This document shows, piece by piece, positions 1 to 6,557 of a stretch of 23,090 bases of DNA. The stretch's first letter is position 1; each line of letters opens with the position of its first letter. The position numbers were made by a program, and so were the translations under genes. The DNA lies in the IMG/VR virus record IMGVR_UViG_3300009506_000214, positions 1 to 23,090 of that record. The stretch is one strand, 5' to 3'. Under the pieces are notes generated by a model. That model was given only the letters and a program-made list of their open reading frames with translations. It was not told the origin of the DNA and made no database searches. The DNA comes from a virus.

Positions 1-588
1 CCCTTCCTCGATGTTGTTGCCTGTTTCACCACAGCTTCTGGACTCCGTATTGGTAGATAATCCATTGTGTTCGGAGTAGCCCATGATAAAGATTCTTTTT
101 CTTCTGTGTGGTGCACCAACTTCTTCCGCTGAGAATATGCCCCACGTTGTAATGTAACCCATTTCTTCCAAGTCTGAGATAACTGTGGAGAGTCCCAACG
201 TAATGTGTCCTTCAACATTCTCAAAGAAACAAATTTGTGGCTGTACTTCTCTAATAATTTTTCTAATGTCATTCCACAAATGTCTTTCATCATGCTTTCC
301 TTTTCTTTTTCCAGCAACTGAAAATGGTTGACAGGGGTATCCACCAGTAAGGATGTTAACTTTTCCTCGAAACGGTTTTCCATTGAAGGTTTCAACATTC
401 GTCCAGATAGGTGCTGTAGCCAGTTTACCTTTTTCAATCTTCTCAACCAAGTTTTGGATTGCGAAAGATTCCCTCTCCACGTAAGCGAGGATTCTGCAAC
501 TTCCGAAAATTCTCTCGATGCCAAGCTCGATTCCAGCATATCCTGTGCAAATACTGAGTATAGTTGGTGTGTCTTTGGTATTATCCAC
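1..588 (-). CDS. C5-cytosine DNA methyltransferase, partial (C-terminus beyond window)
   Basis: This gene transfers a methyl group from S-adenosylmethionine to carbon 5 of cytosine in DNA. The visible 196 codons hold the N-terminal catalytic half: motif I (ICTGYAGIELG), the catalytic motif IV loop (GGYPCQPFS, with Pro-Cys), motif VI (ENVE) and motif VIII (GAPHRRKRIF). The target-recognition domain lies beyond base 1. There is no in-frame ATG; the likely start is the GTG at 588, two bases inside the TGATG that ends the upstream membrane-protein gene, with a GGAGAGG ribosome site at 607-601. GC content is clearly higher than in the rest of the left arm (three sampled 60-base lines gave 29, 19 and 28 G+C), which suggests recent acquisition. 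A phage enzyme of this kind usually protects against host restriction. The family call is secure; the target sequence is unknown. Confidence 0.93.
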   Translation of the reverse strand, partial: MDNTKDTPTILSICTGYAGIELGIERIFGSCRILAYVERESFAIQNLVEKIEKGKLATAPIWTNVETFNGKPFRGKVNILTGGYPCQPFSVAGKRKGKHDERHLWNDIRKIIREVQPQICFFENVEGHITLGLSTVISDLEEMGYITTWGIFSAEEVGAPHRRKRIFIMGYSEHNGLSTNTESRSCGETGNNIEEG

Positions 589-590
589 AT
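1..590 (-). CDS. Open alternate frame fully overlapping the C5 methyltransferase
   Basis: A second frame opens with ATG at 590, overlapping the stop of the upstream gene (TGATG), and stays free of stop codons for all 196 codons to the window edge. The ribosome site GGAGAGG (607-601) lies 10 bases upstream, slightly better spaced for this ATG than for the GTG at 588 that starts the methyltransferase. The third frame of the strand is interrupted by a stop. Late in the frame it reads SLSWATPNTMDYLP, which resembles a W-x-TP-x-TMD motif I associate from memory with proteins near phage C5 methyltransferases; I cannot verify that. It could be a real overlapping gene, the 5' part of a gene that continues alone downstream, or an accident of codon bias in the main frame. 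Confidence 0.3.
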   Translation of the reverse strand, partial: MWIIPKTHQLYSVFAQDMLESSLASREFSEVAESSLTWRGNLSQSKTWLRRLKKVNWLQHLSGRMLKPSMENRFEEKLTSLLVDTPVNHFQLLEKEKESMMKDICGMTLEKLLEKYSHKFVSLRMLKDTLRWDSPQLSQTWKKWVTLQRGAYSQRKKLVHHTEEKESLSWATPNTMDYLPIRSPEAVVKQATTSRK

Positions 591-766
591 CAATACTTAG
601 CCTCTCCAGCAAGCATCCAACATACCATAAATATTAGTAAAAAAGATAAAATCACTCCTATTATCGGATAGCTTACTAATAAAATAAGAAAACCAAACAA
701 TAAGCCAGTTGCTACCACTATGATAGACATTATAAATAAAGTTACTAAAAATCTATGTAAAAGCAT
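590..766 (-). CDS. Small membrane protein (58 aa)
   Basis: The 58-residue product begins MLLHRFLVTL and has two hydrophobic stretches (about residues 5-31 and 33-52) separated by a Ser-Tyr-Pro turn, so it is probably a two-helix hairpin in the inner membrane. It starts 3 bases after the stop of the PD-(D/E)XK gene, with AAAAGG just upstream, and its TGA is shared with the start region of the C5 methyltransferase, so the three are translated as a unit. No family is recognised. Confidence 0.72.
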   Translation of the reverse strand: MLLHRFLVTLFIMSIIVVATGLLFGFLILLVSYPIIGVILSFLLIFMVCWMLAGEAKY

Positions 767-769
767 TTA

Positions 770-1294
770 TTACCTTTTATCCTTTATTAATTCTTCATGT
801 ATGTAAAATAATGAAAATCCAATTAATTCATCCTGTATCATAACATATGCTGGTTTTTTTAAATGATAGTCCACTCTCTCTTCTACTATTAAATTTCCGT
901 AAGGTGTCCAGCCTCTAATAGTATATGTTGGAAATTTTCCAGTAACTAAGATATATGCATCAACAACATTCATATTATCTTCCTTAGTTACCATTAGCTT
1001 ACCATGTTCTCTTTCAGTAGTTTTAATATCTATCTTATTACCTAATAAAATTACATCTGCACCACCAGACCTAACATGTGTAGAAAGGTCTGGATAAAGA
1101 TTTAAAGCTTTAGCTACTATTAACTCTCCACAAAAACCATTTAATTCAGCTCTTTTACTGCCTTCAAATCTTAGTAAACCAGATTTTGTACCCATATCTC
1201 TATTTGCTTTAGTACGTTTCTTGGCAATTAATATAGCAATTTCCTGCTCTGTCTCATTCAATGTAACTTCAATATTTTTTACTGCATCATTCAT
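770..1294 (-). CDS. PD-(D/E)XK-fold protein, probable nuclease or recognition protein
   Basis: The 174-residue protein shows the layout of the restriction-endonuclease fold: a helix with GFCGELIVAKAL (Glu57), then GGADVILLGNKIDIKTT with Asp80 and the Asp89-Ile-Lys91 end of the active site. These three acidic residues and the lysine would bind the metal and cut phosphodiester bonds. Three ATG codons stand in tandem at 1300, 1297 and 1294; an AGGA site at 1305-1302 is properly spaced (7 bases) only for the third, so 1294 is preferred. It overlaps the end of the small basic protein upstream. It may serve in DNA processing or host DNA breakdown; the substrate is unknown. The fold call comes from the motif pattern only. 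Confidence 0.72.
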   Translation of the reverse strand: MNDAVKNIEVTLNETEQEIAILIAKKRTKANRDMGTKSGLLRFEGSKRAELNGFCGELIVAKALNLYPDLSTHVRSGGADVILLGNKIDIKTTEREHGKLMVTKEDNMNVVDAYILVTGKFPTYTIRGWTPYGNLIVEERVDYHLKKPAYVMIQDELIGFSLFYIHEELIKDKR

Positions 1295-1463
1295 CATCAT
1301 ATCCTAATTCTAATAAAATCTGTTTTATCCTTCTTTCTTTTTTAATCTGTTCTTCCTTTAATTTTTTCTGTTGTTCCGATGCTAATGCATTTGGGTTATG
1401 TTTCTTTAGTTTTCTTTTACTAATTTTATTGTCTCGTCTAACTGCTTTGTCTATTCTAGGCAT
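1287..1463 (-). CDS. Small basic coiled-coil-like protein (58 aa)
   Basis: The 58-residue product starts MPRIDKAVRRDN and is dominated by Lys, Arg, Glu and Gln, with a central helix-forming stretch (about residues 28-52) and an acidic end (GYDDE). Its ATG at 1463 overlaps the end of the upstream zinc-binding gene and its TGA at 1289-1287 overlaps the start of the PD-(D/E)XK gene, a chain of overlaps typical of co-translated phage genes. The charge suggests nucleic acid binding, but no family is recognised. Confidence 0.65.
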   Translation of the reverse strand: MPRIDKAVRRDNKISKRKLKKHNPNALASEQQKKLKEEQIKKERRIKQILLELGYDDE

Positions 1464-1800
1464 TTAAAGCTTCCTCATAATGTTCATCACACAAAGTTTT
1501 AATCCAGCTAAGTTTTCTAGGTTCACCACTTTTACCACAAATTTCACAAATTTTAAAGCTTCTTTCTTCAGCATAATCTATTAGGTCTTCTATTACATTA
1601 GTCCAATTATAATTATAATTAAAATCATCAGCTGGTGCATTATAGTAATAAAATCTAAGACCGCCAAACTTTTCTTTTACTTGAATTACAGTTATCTTTA
1701 GACCAGAAGCTTCTTCAATTAGCTCAAGATTATATACTAGTCTTCTGAGCAGTGACCACCAGCCTTGTCCAACTGAGTTATATACAAAACTACAATCCAT
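1456..1800 (-). CDS. Conserved phage protein with C-terminal zinc-binding motif
   Basis: This 114-residue protein has an N-terminal helical region containing WSLLRRLVYNLELIEE, a central IQVKEKFGGLRFYY segment, and a C-terminal metal site built from ICEICG (two Cys), a Trp-Ile-Lys-Thr-Leu-Cys stretch and a nearby His (CDEHYEEAL). I recognise the combination of V-K-E-K-F-G-x-L-R-F-Y with a terminal C-x2-C/C-x2-H site as a widespread phage protein of unknown function. It overlaps its neighbours on both sides, so it is part of the same message. A DNA- or RNA-binding role is a guess. Confidence 0.8.
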   Translation of the reverse strand: MDCSFVYNSVGQGWWSLLRRLVYNLELIEEASGLKITVIQVKEKFGGLRFYYYNAPADDFNYNYNWTNVIEDLIDYAEERSFKICEICGKSGEPRKLSWIKTLCDEHYEEALNA

Positions 1801-2008
1801 ATACTAACTCTCCATAACTTTCATCAGGTAATTCCCAACCACAATCATAACATTCTGTGTCTAATTCATCATTATCACAACCACACACTGGGCAAATCCA
1901 ATAAAATTCATCATCATCAAAATCATATTCGATAGTTGCTAGCATATTTTCTTCTCCGTCTAAATCTTCTAACATCGTCCTTTCCTCTTGGAAACTCTTC
2001 GGGTACAT
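1790..2008 (-). CDS. Acidic zinc-ribbon protein
   Basis: The core is YWICPVCGCDNDELDTECYDCGWELPDE, a double C-x2-C zinc ribbon, preceded by a strongly acidic stretch (YDFDDDEF). Three in-frame ATGs (2008, 1975, 1945) each have a plausible ribosome site (AGAGAGG, GAGG and GGAG), so the true N-terminus is uncertain; the shortest form (51 aa, from 1945) would overlap the upstream gene least. It shares 86 bases with the upstream gene in another frame if the longest form is used. Such ribbons are common in small phage accessory proteins. No specific function is recognised. Confidence 0.68.
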   Translation of the reverse strand: MYPKSFQEERTMLEDLDGEENMLATIEYDFDDDEFYWICPVCGCDNDELDTECYDCGWELPDESYGELVYGL

Positions 2009-2144
2009 CTTTTAACCTCTCTATATTATTACCTACAACTAGTTTATAATAAATCATACATCTATCACATAAATAATATAAGTGTGCTTTATAAGGCATC
2101 AATGTAAGGCAACCACCACACTCTAAACATGTTCTTCTCTTCAT
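1923..2144 (-). CDS. Small zinc-finger protein, basic C-terminus
   Basis: The protein starts MKRRTCLECGGCL and carries CLECGGC followed by CDRC about 17 residues later, a four-cysteine zinc site, and ends in an arginine-rich tail (RRFRRRRK). An in-frame TTG at 2171 would add nine residues, but neither start has a clear ribosome site. The arginine-rich tail lies in the overlap with the acidic zinc-ribbon gene, so it could be a mirror of that gene's acidic codons. A strong promoter-like sequence (2143-2171) overlaps the start; a message from it would begin after the ATG, so this gene would need read-through from upstream. Confidence 0.55.
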   Translation of the reverse strand: MKRRTCLECGGCLTLMPYKAHLYYLCDRCMIYYKLVVGNNIERLKDVPEEFPRGKDDVRRFRRRRKYASNYRI

Positions 2145-2171
2145 AATATCATATAATCCAGTATTTGTCAA
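2143..2171 (-). promoter_or_regulatory. Extended -10 promoter in front of zinc-ribbon genes
   Basis: TTGACA (2171-2166), 17-base spacer ending TGA, then TATTAT (2148-2143). One mismatch to the consensus -10. Transcription would start near 2136 and serve the genes from about 2008 leftward. Confidence 0.65.
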
Positions 2172-2182
2172 TAGTAATTAGA

Positions 2183-3214
2183 TTAGAGTTTCTTAAGTGT
2201 ACCATTTCCTACCTCTGCAAAGAATGGTTCGTTGTTATGTAATTCTTCTATAGATGATACATTAAGATAAGTAAATGCAGACTTAATTCCATAAGTAAAA
2301 TCTTTTATAAAGTCTTCTAGTGGCACAGTCTTGGTAATATCTATACCTTCTACTGATTTAGTAGTATGATAATATTCTTCTTGGTGTCTCCTACTAGCCA
2401 TGCCATAAATAGTACCATTATGTGAAGACTCATATACATTACCTAGTAAAGAACCTAGCATTACCAAATCAGCACCAACAGCAAAAGCTTTTACAGCATC
2501 GCCTGAATTTTTAATACCACCATCAGCAACAATATAGCGTGGTGCTATCTTTTCATCAGTAACTACTACTTTATCTTCTTCTTTATATTTAAAATATGTA
2601 CGTGATTTTATTTTAGCACATTCATTGATAGCTGTCAATTGCGGTAAACCTACGCCAGTTACATTTCTAGTAGTACATAAACCACCAGAACCAATTCCAA
2701 CTCTAATTAAGTCAGTACCATTACCAGCTAAATCTAGTGCACCAATGTCAGTAACAACATTTCCAGACATTATCAAACAGTCATAATTATTATCATATAT
2801 GAAATTATATATTTCTAGTACTCTCTTCTTTACAGATTCTAAATAACCATTAGCTACATCAATACAGATTACTTTTGCACCCATATCTAAAGGATATTCA
2901 TAATCTAAATCACCACTTAATCCTATAGAAAAACCCCAATTAGTACAAGTTTTGGATATTTCATATATATCAAATTTCCAGTCACTAATATCTTCATACC
3001 ATCTATGTAAAATACCTATACCACCTAAATGTGATAATTTTACAATCAACTGTGGATTTACGATTCCAATCATTGGAGAAGCTATGATTGGTATTTTTAA
3101 CTTTAAAAATTTACTTAACTCTATAGAAATATCTACATCTTCTCTAGAATTAACTTTGGAAGGGGTTGGTATTAATAGTAAATCATCATAATCATAACAT
3201 TTAAAAATTTTCAT
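2183..3214 (-). CDS. GMP reductase / IMP dehydrogenase family enzyme
   Basis: This 343-residue TIM-barrel enzyme belongs to the IMPDH/GMPR family. It shows YDYDDLLLIP at the start, IPIIASPM and GGIGILHR, the catalytic cysteine loop GIGSGGLCTTRNVTGVG (Cys180), the phosphate-binding VADGGIKNSGD and GADLVMLGS segments, and YGMAS. It lacks the inserted CBS domains of most IMP dehydrogenases and has GMP reductase length; TGVGLPQLTAINECA and YGMAS also look more GMPR-like, while the N-terminal GGIG stretch resembles IMPDH. GMPR reduces GMP to IMP with NADPH; IMPDH oxidises IMP to XMP with NAD. In an AT-rich phage, turning guanine nucleotides into the adenine branch would fit, but direction of catalysis is inferred. 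It follows the small acidic gene with a short gap. Confidence 0.85.
   Translation of the reverse strand: MKIFKCYDYDDLLLIPTPSKVNSREDVDISIELSKFLKLKIPIIASPMIGIVNPQLIVKLSHLGGIGILHRWYEDISDWKFDIYEISKTCTNWGFSIGLSGDLDYEYPLDMGAKVICIDVANGYLESVKKRVLEIYNFIYDNNYDCLIMSGNVVTDIGALDLAGNGTDLIRVGIGSGGLCTTRNVTGVGLPQLTAINECAKIKSRTYFKYKEEDKVVVTDEKIAPRYIVADGGIKNSGDAVKAFAVGADLVMLGSLLGNVYESSHNGTIYGMASRRHQEEYYHTTKSVEGIDITKTVPLEDFIKDFTYGIKSAFTYLNVSSIEELHNNEPFFAEVGNGTLKKL
2610..2638 (-). promoter_or_regulatory. Possible promoter inside the GMP reductase-like gene
   Basis: TTGACA (2638-2633), 17-base spacer ending TGC, then TAAAAT (2615-2610), one base off the -10 consensus. It has the same architecture as the stronger sites but lies mid-gene and could be chance. 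Confidence 0.35.
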
Positions 3215-3259
3215 TACCTATCCTTTATATGTTTTTGGATAAACATTCGCTATAAAATC

Positions 3260-3502
3260 CTACTCAAACCCTACAATTTCATTACCATCCATGATGGCAT
3301 ATTTATTAACCAGAACATTCATTAATGCTACATTAATATCTGATTCTGAAAACCCACGAATAATAGCTTCGTTATATACATCACCGACGGTAAAATCATA
3401 CTCAGTTGGTGACTTATCAACTAAGATAATAGTCTCAGCTATTTCTAAAGGGTCAGCATACTCGTCTTCAACAAGCCACTTACCAATATAATCAGTATCC
3501 AT
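3260..3502 (-). CDS. Small acidic protein of unknown function (80 aa)
   Basis: The product (MDTDYIGKWLVEDEYADP...) is acidic and has no cysteine motif or membrane segment. An upstream ATG at 3535 is open, but the promoter at 3542-3570 would start transcription almost on it; the ATG at 3502 has GGAAAGGA eight bases upstream and a message leader of about 30 bases, so it is the better start. This is the first gene of the promoter, ahead of the GMP reductase-like gene. The helical pattern (SESDINVALMNVLVNKYAI) resembles a small winged-helix or helical adaptor, but this is weak. Confidence 0.65.
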   Translation of the reverse strand: MDTDYIGKWLVEDEYADPLEIAETIILVDKSPTEYDFTVGDVYNEAIIRGFSESDINVALMNVLVNKYAIMDGNEIVGFE

Positions 3503-3541
3503 AGTATATATCCTTTCCAGCGAATGTTTATCCATATTTAC

Positions 3542-3570
3542 ATTATAGCATACAATATGGGGTTTGTCAA
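3542..3570 (-). promoter_or_regulatory. Consensus extended -10 promoter
   Basis: TTGACA (3570-3565), exactly 17 bases ending TGC, then TATAAT (3547-3542): both hexamers are perfect. It lies in the 41-base gap between the holin-like gene and the small acidic gene and would drive the latter and the GMP reductase-like gene. Confidence 0.85.
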
Positions 3571-3576
3571 GCTTTA

Positions 3577-3870
3577 CTAATCTTTCTTTAAGAATAAAGC
3601 ATACGTACCCTGATTGCCAGCTAGGTAAGTGACAAATGATAGAATAGCTACCTCACCGCCAGCCCAATCACATGAGAACGTATTGACACCAAACAGCTCT
3701 CCACATGATAGACCAAACGCACCCCCTACGACCACAGCACCAGCACCTACCATGAATAGTCTCTGATATTTGTCTGAAAGGTTATTATACCAATCATGTA
3801 AACCAGGTACATACTCAAACAGTAAGGAAATAACAATACCCGACACTGTAGCAATTAACTCAGGTTTCAT
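3577..3870 (-). CDS. Small membrane protein, holin-like
   Basis: The 97-residue protein has three hydrophobic segments: residues about 3-22 (ELIATVSGIVISLLFEYVPG), 38-55 (LFMVGAGAVVVGGAFGLS) and 70-92. The segments are joined by LHDWYNNLSDKYQRL and a short loop with two cysteines. The order SYVPGL-W-(loop)-YKRL-TM-C-TM with a final NQxTY is one I recognise from phage holin-like or conserved membrane proteins next to lysis or tail genes. A holin would open the inner membrane at lysis, but here the neighbours are nucleotide enzymes, so the function stays open. It is more GC-rich than its neighbours. Start ATG at 3870 lies two bases before the dNMP kinase stop region. Confidence 0.7.
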   Translation of the reverse strand: MKPELIATVSGIVISLLFEYVPGLHDWYNNLSDKYQRLFMVGAGAVVVGGAFGLSCGELFGVNTFSCDWAGGEVAILSFVTYLAGNQGTYALFLKKD

Positions 3871-3871
3871 C

Positions 3872-4522
3872 TTAAGCCTCCTCTTCTAATTTATCTAAAA
3901 TATTATCTATAAGAGGACGTACTATCCTCTTATCCAATTCATCTAAGTTATTATTTCTATTAGATATAAACCAATCATAATAACCAACTAAATCTAATTC
4001 TTTATCTTGACCAGTCCAACCAATCTCAGGTAGTGATGTTTCTGATATATCATAATATTCTGGTGAATCTACTAAAGTTTCTCTTTCAGGCGCATAGACT
4101 CTAATCTTTATAACTTTATATATGTCTCTTACAATTTCAAAATATTCAGCTTCGTTAGGAAACCTCCAATCATCGACAATAATGAAATTAGGTGGCACAA
4201 CACTATCTGCATATACTCCCATCAAGGCATCAGCTACCCATAAGTAATCATTATATTCTCTACCTGTATTTCCTATATTTTGAAGCAGTTTTCTACCTTT
4301 GGAATCCTTTCTACCATCCCAACCAAAGCATTTAATTGCTGTACGTTTTACATTATCTGCAAAGCTAACTTTAAATACACCATTATAGCCAAGATTTTCT
4401 CTTAAATATAGCTCCATAAAATTAGCTATAGTTGTTTTACCTACCCCTGCCTTACCTGATAATAGTATAACTATAATATACTTATCTATAGCACTATATC
4501 TTGAATCCTCTTGCTGGTTCAT
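3872..4522 (-). CDS. Deoxynucleoside monophosphate kinase-like P-loop protein
   Basis: This 216-residue protein carries a P-loop (GKAGVGKT, residues 23-30) and a later IIVDDWRFPNEAEYF stretch, the D-x-R-x-x-N-E signature of phage dNMP kinases related to T4 gene 1 and of adenylate-kinase-like folds. It would phosphorylate dNMPs with ATP to supply dNTP precursors in the cytoplasm, feeding the polymerase encoded at the head of the same gene block. AAGGAG stands upstream of the ATG, which overlaps the end of the zinc-binding gene before it by 29 bases. The specific base preference cannot be read from the sequence. Confidence 0.82.
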   Translation of the reverse strand: MNQQEDSRYSAIDKYIIVILLSGKAGVGKTTIANFMELYLRENLGYNGVFKVSFADNVKRTAIKCFGWDGRKDSKGRKLLQNIGNTGREYNDYLWVADALMGVYADSVVPPNFIIVDDWRFPNEAEYFEIVRDIYKVIKIRVYAPERETLVDSPEYYDISETSLPEIGWTGQDKELDLVGYYDWFISNRNNNLDELDKRIVRPLIDNILDKLEEEA

Positions 4523-4766
4523 CCTTTTCTAACTCCTTATCTCCCTGCCATCCAGAAACATCTACTCCTAAATCTTCAAAGTCAGCTTGTTCAAGTGGTT
4601 CTTCTGGTACTTCATCAAATAACTCTAAGCACTTTTCACACATATCTTCAGAATCAAACATTAAAGTATCGTCAGAAGCCCATGATTCTCTAATACCTAA
4701 ACCACAAAGAGTCTTATCATCTTCACCTATAAAGTGAATCTTTCCAGTTAAAGTTTTAACTAGCAT
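4494..4766 (-). CDS. Small acidic protein with four-cysteine zinc site
   Basis: The 90-residue product starts MLVKTLTGKIHFIGEDDKTLCGL and contains TLCG followed by DMCEKC, a pattern common to small phage proteins with one structural zinc. The C-terminal half is rich in Glu and Asp (LFDEVPEEPLEQADFEDLG). Base composition is more GC-rich than the flanking genes. It overlaps the dNMP kinase gene. No function is assigned. Confidence 0.75.
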   Translation of the reverse strand: MLVKTLTGKIHFIGEDDKTLCGLGIRESWASDDTLMFDSEDMCEKCLELFDEVPEEPLEQADFEDLGVDVSGWQGDKELEKDEPARGFKI

Positions 4767-4774
4767 TTTACCTC

Positions 4775-4984
4775 CTAGTAACTTTTATCTAAATAATATT
4801 CTTCTAGAATACCTTCTAAAACTTTTGGACTCATATACTCATTTACAACCAAATATCTTATTAAATAAGATAATGTAGGTATACCTATAACTATACCATC
4901 ATTAGTAGATATAAATGTTTTATCATCTTTATCTTTTTGTATAGAAATTGCATTAAGTCCTTTGAGTTTTATTATTCTAATCAT
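4775..4984 (-). CDS. Small protein of unknown function (69 aa)
   Basis: The likely product starts at ATG 4984 (MIRIIKLKGLNAISIQKD), overlapping the TAG stop of the adenine methyltransferase (ATGATTAG). A longer form from ATG 5023 would overlap that gene by 47 bases and is less likely. Alternating hydrophobic residues suggest a small beta-rich N-terminus followed by helices (PTLSYLIRYLVVNEYMSPKVLEGILEEYY). No cysteine or membrane motif is seen and no family is recognised. Confidence 0.62.
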   Translation of the reverse strand: MIRIIKLKGLNAISIQKDKDDKTFISTNDGIVIGIPTLSYLIRYLVVNEYMSPKVLEGILEEYYLDKSY

Positions 4985-5612
4985 AATTCCAATCCAACCA
5001 ATGTAATGTAGTAACCATTTCATGTTTATTAGTAGCTAAATGCCGTGGTATAAATCTCTTATTCCATAAATAAATAGCGTATGCAGTAGCGTCTGTTTTA
5101 CCATCCCCTGTAAAAGATGGTCTTCTAACAGAAACATAAACATGATTAGGTTTACTTAAATTACTTTTAAATAAATTATCGTAACGTTGTTTACTTTCTA
5201 AAAATGCTAATCTTAGCAAAAATACTAACCAACCACCAGGTGCTAACATTTCAAAGCTTTCAAAAATAAATTTTTCAGCAAGTTTATAAGGTGGATTACC
5301 TATAATTATATCATAGCTAAATGGTTTTTTGCTAAACTCCAGAAAATCTGTATTAGGATGCCAAAAAGTATACGGTTTTGGATGTGGCAAATCTCTTATT
5401 TCAACACCTGAAATAGTGCAGTATTTATAACGTTCTCTAACAGCTTCACCCCAAACACCACTACCAGCACCTGGGTCTAATACATGTAGAGATGTTCTTT
5501 TCCAATTATCAGGAAGAAGATTGACAACTGCCCTACACAATTCTATAGGTGTAGGATAAAAGTCAAATTCATCTCTTTTTCTTAAAGGTTTATCAGTTTG
5601 TATAATTGGCAT
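4977..5612 (-). CDS. N6-adenine-type DNA methyltransferase
   Basis: This 211-residue enzyme has the SAM-binding motif I (VLDPGAGSG, about residues 44-52) followed by catalytic motif IV NPPY (106-109), the order typical of gamma-class N6-adenine methyltransferases. The N-terminus (DFYPTPIELCRAVV) is the usual phage-type lead-in. There is no obvious separate target-recognition domain, so it is a compact phage enzyme that probably methylates adenine in short sites to block restriction or mark replicated DNA. It overlaps both neighbours. It is unrelated in layout to the second methyltransferase at 10110-10727. Confidence 0.88.
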   Translation of the reverse strand: MPIIQTDKPLRKRDEFDFYPTPIELCRAVVNLLPDNWKRTSLHVLDPGAGSGVWGEAVRERYKYCTISGVEIRDLPHPKPYTFWHPNTDFLEFSKKPFSYDIIIGNPPYKLAEKFIFESFEMLAPGGWLVFLLRLAFLESKQRYDNLFKSNLSKPNHVYVSVRRPSFTGDGKTDATAYAIYLWNKRFIPRHLATNKHEMVTTLHWLDWNYD

Positions 5613-5874
5613 CTTCTAGTCTTTCTATATCAAATAAATTATAGTCATTAGCCTTTAAATATTCAACTACAGATAATGTAGCTGACGCTAATGCTCTCTC
5701 CATACTTCTATCATGAGCTGTCATAGATACATTCTCTTCTTCTAACTCAGATAATGGAGTTAATATTCTCTTTTGTACAACTTTATATGTAACCTTCCAA
5801 TACTTATTTTCATCTCTCTCTAATGTAGTTATAGTTTGAGTTTCAAATAAAGCCCAATTTTCAAATTCTACCAT
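5593..5874 (-). CDS. Small protein of unknown function (93 aa)
   Basis: The start at ATG 5874 (MVEFENWALFETQT) overlaps the TAA of the exonuclease gene (TAATG) and has GGAGAAG six bases upstream; an ATG at 5895 is in frame but has no such site. The first half looks beta-rich (TITTLERDENKYWKVTYKVVQKR) and the second helical (RSMERALASATLSVVEYLKAN). No motif is recognised. Its position between exonuclease and adenine methyltransferase suggests a DNA-metabolism accessory. Confidence 0.65.
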   Translation of the reverse strand: MVEFENWALFETQTITTLERDENKYWKVTYKVVQKRILTPLSELEEENVSMTAHDRSMERALASATLSVVEYLKANDYNLFDIERLEDANYTN

Positions 5875-6557
5875 TATATACTTCTCCGTATCCATTTTCT
5901 AGTAAAGTCTAAAGTGTCATGTAATTTTTCTAAGATAACAACATCTCCTTTATTATGTTCTAACACAATACTCAAAGCCTTTTTGTCACCATATTTTGCC
6001 TTTCTCCAAACTTCCCTTTGGATGGGTGTTTTACCTTTTATATTCAAATAATCACATGCATTATCCAATGATTTTCTAGAAAGCCTTAATTTAGATTTAA
6101 CAGTATAATATAAATCCCAATGATAAATATCTCCATAACTAGGAAAATCCAAACCATAATGTAAAGCTTTAGCTCTCATATATGGTAAATCAAAGTTAGT
6201 TGAATTATATCCTATAAGAATATTATATTTATTAGCTTCATATACAAACTCTTCAATTAAGCGTATATCTAAATCTCCAGAAAATATTTCTTCTTTTGTA
6301 ATTACAGATGAAGTAATATCACCATCTTTCAATTTGATACACCAGCTAAGCACCGTACCAAAGTCTGCAAATAAATTATCAGTTTCTATATCAAAATAAC
6401 CTATTTTATATCCTGGAAACTGATACCAAGGTATACCAGTAATCCTTTCAAATTCCCTATCATCCTTAAAATCATATTTTATTAACCCCTTTACAAAACA
6501 TGCTGGATGTTCCTCAATAGTATGTCTATGTATACATCTTAAAATTTTATTTTTCAT
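5874..6557 (-). CDS. DEDD-type 3'-5' exonuclease (RNase H-like fold)
   Basis: This 227-residue protein shows the exonuclease motifs: YFDIETDNLFADFG (Asp56, Glu58), YNSTNFDLPYMRAK (Asp123) and HNKGDVVILEKLH (Asp205, with His201 four residues before, so DEDDh rather than DEDDy). The middle GDIYHWDLYYTVKSKLRLSRKSLDNACDYLNI matches standalone exonucleases related to the proofreading domain of family B polymerases. It would degrade single strands from the 3' end with two metal ions. The polymerase in this window has its own exonuclease domain, so this second one probably acts in recombination or repair. The start has only a weak ribosome site. Confidence 0.83.
   Translation of the reverse strand: MKNKILRCIHRHTIEEHPACFVKGLIKYDFKDDREFERITGIPWYQFPGYKIGYFDIETDNLFADFGTVLSWCIKLKDGDITSSVITKEEIFSGDLDIRLIEEFVYEANKYNILIGYNSTNFDLPYMRAKALHYGLDFPSYGDIYHWDLYYTVKSKLRLSRKSLDNACDYLNIKGKTPIQREVWRKAKYGDKKALSIVLEHNKGDVVILEKLHDTLDFTRKWIRRSI

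Noticed and set aside
328-600. Plus-strand open frame across the methyltransferase
   Set aside because: It mirrors the minus-strand C5 methyltransferase, shows no motif and has no ribosome site; the minus frame has all the catalytic motifs.
1600-1625. AT-rich repeat of ATTATA-type units
   Set aside because: It encodes the NYNYNW stretch of the zinc-binding phage protein and is not found elsewhere; no function as a repeat is supported.
5521-5550. Plus-strand TTGACA followed 17 bases later by TATAGG
   Set aside because: The -10 is poor, there is no TG extension and it is antisense inside the adenine methyltransferase with no plus-strand gene after it.
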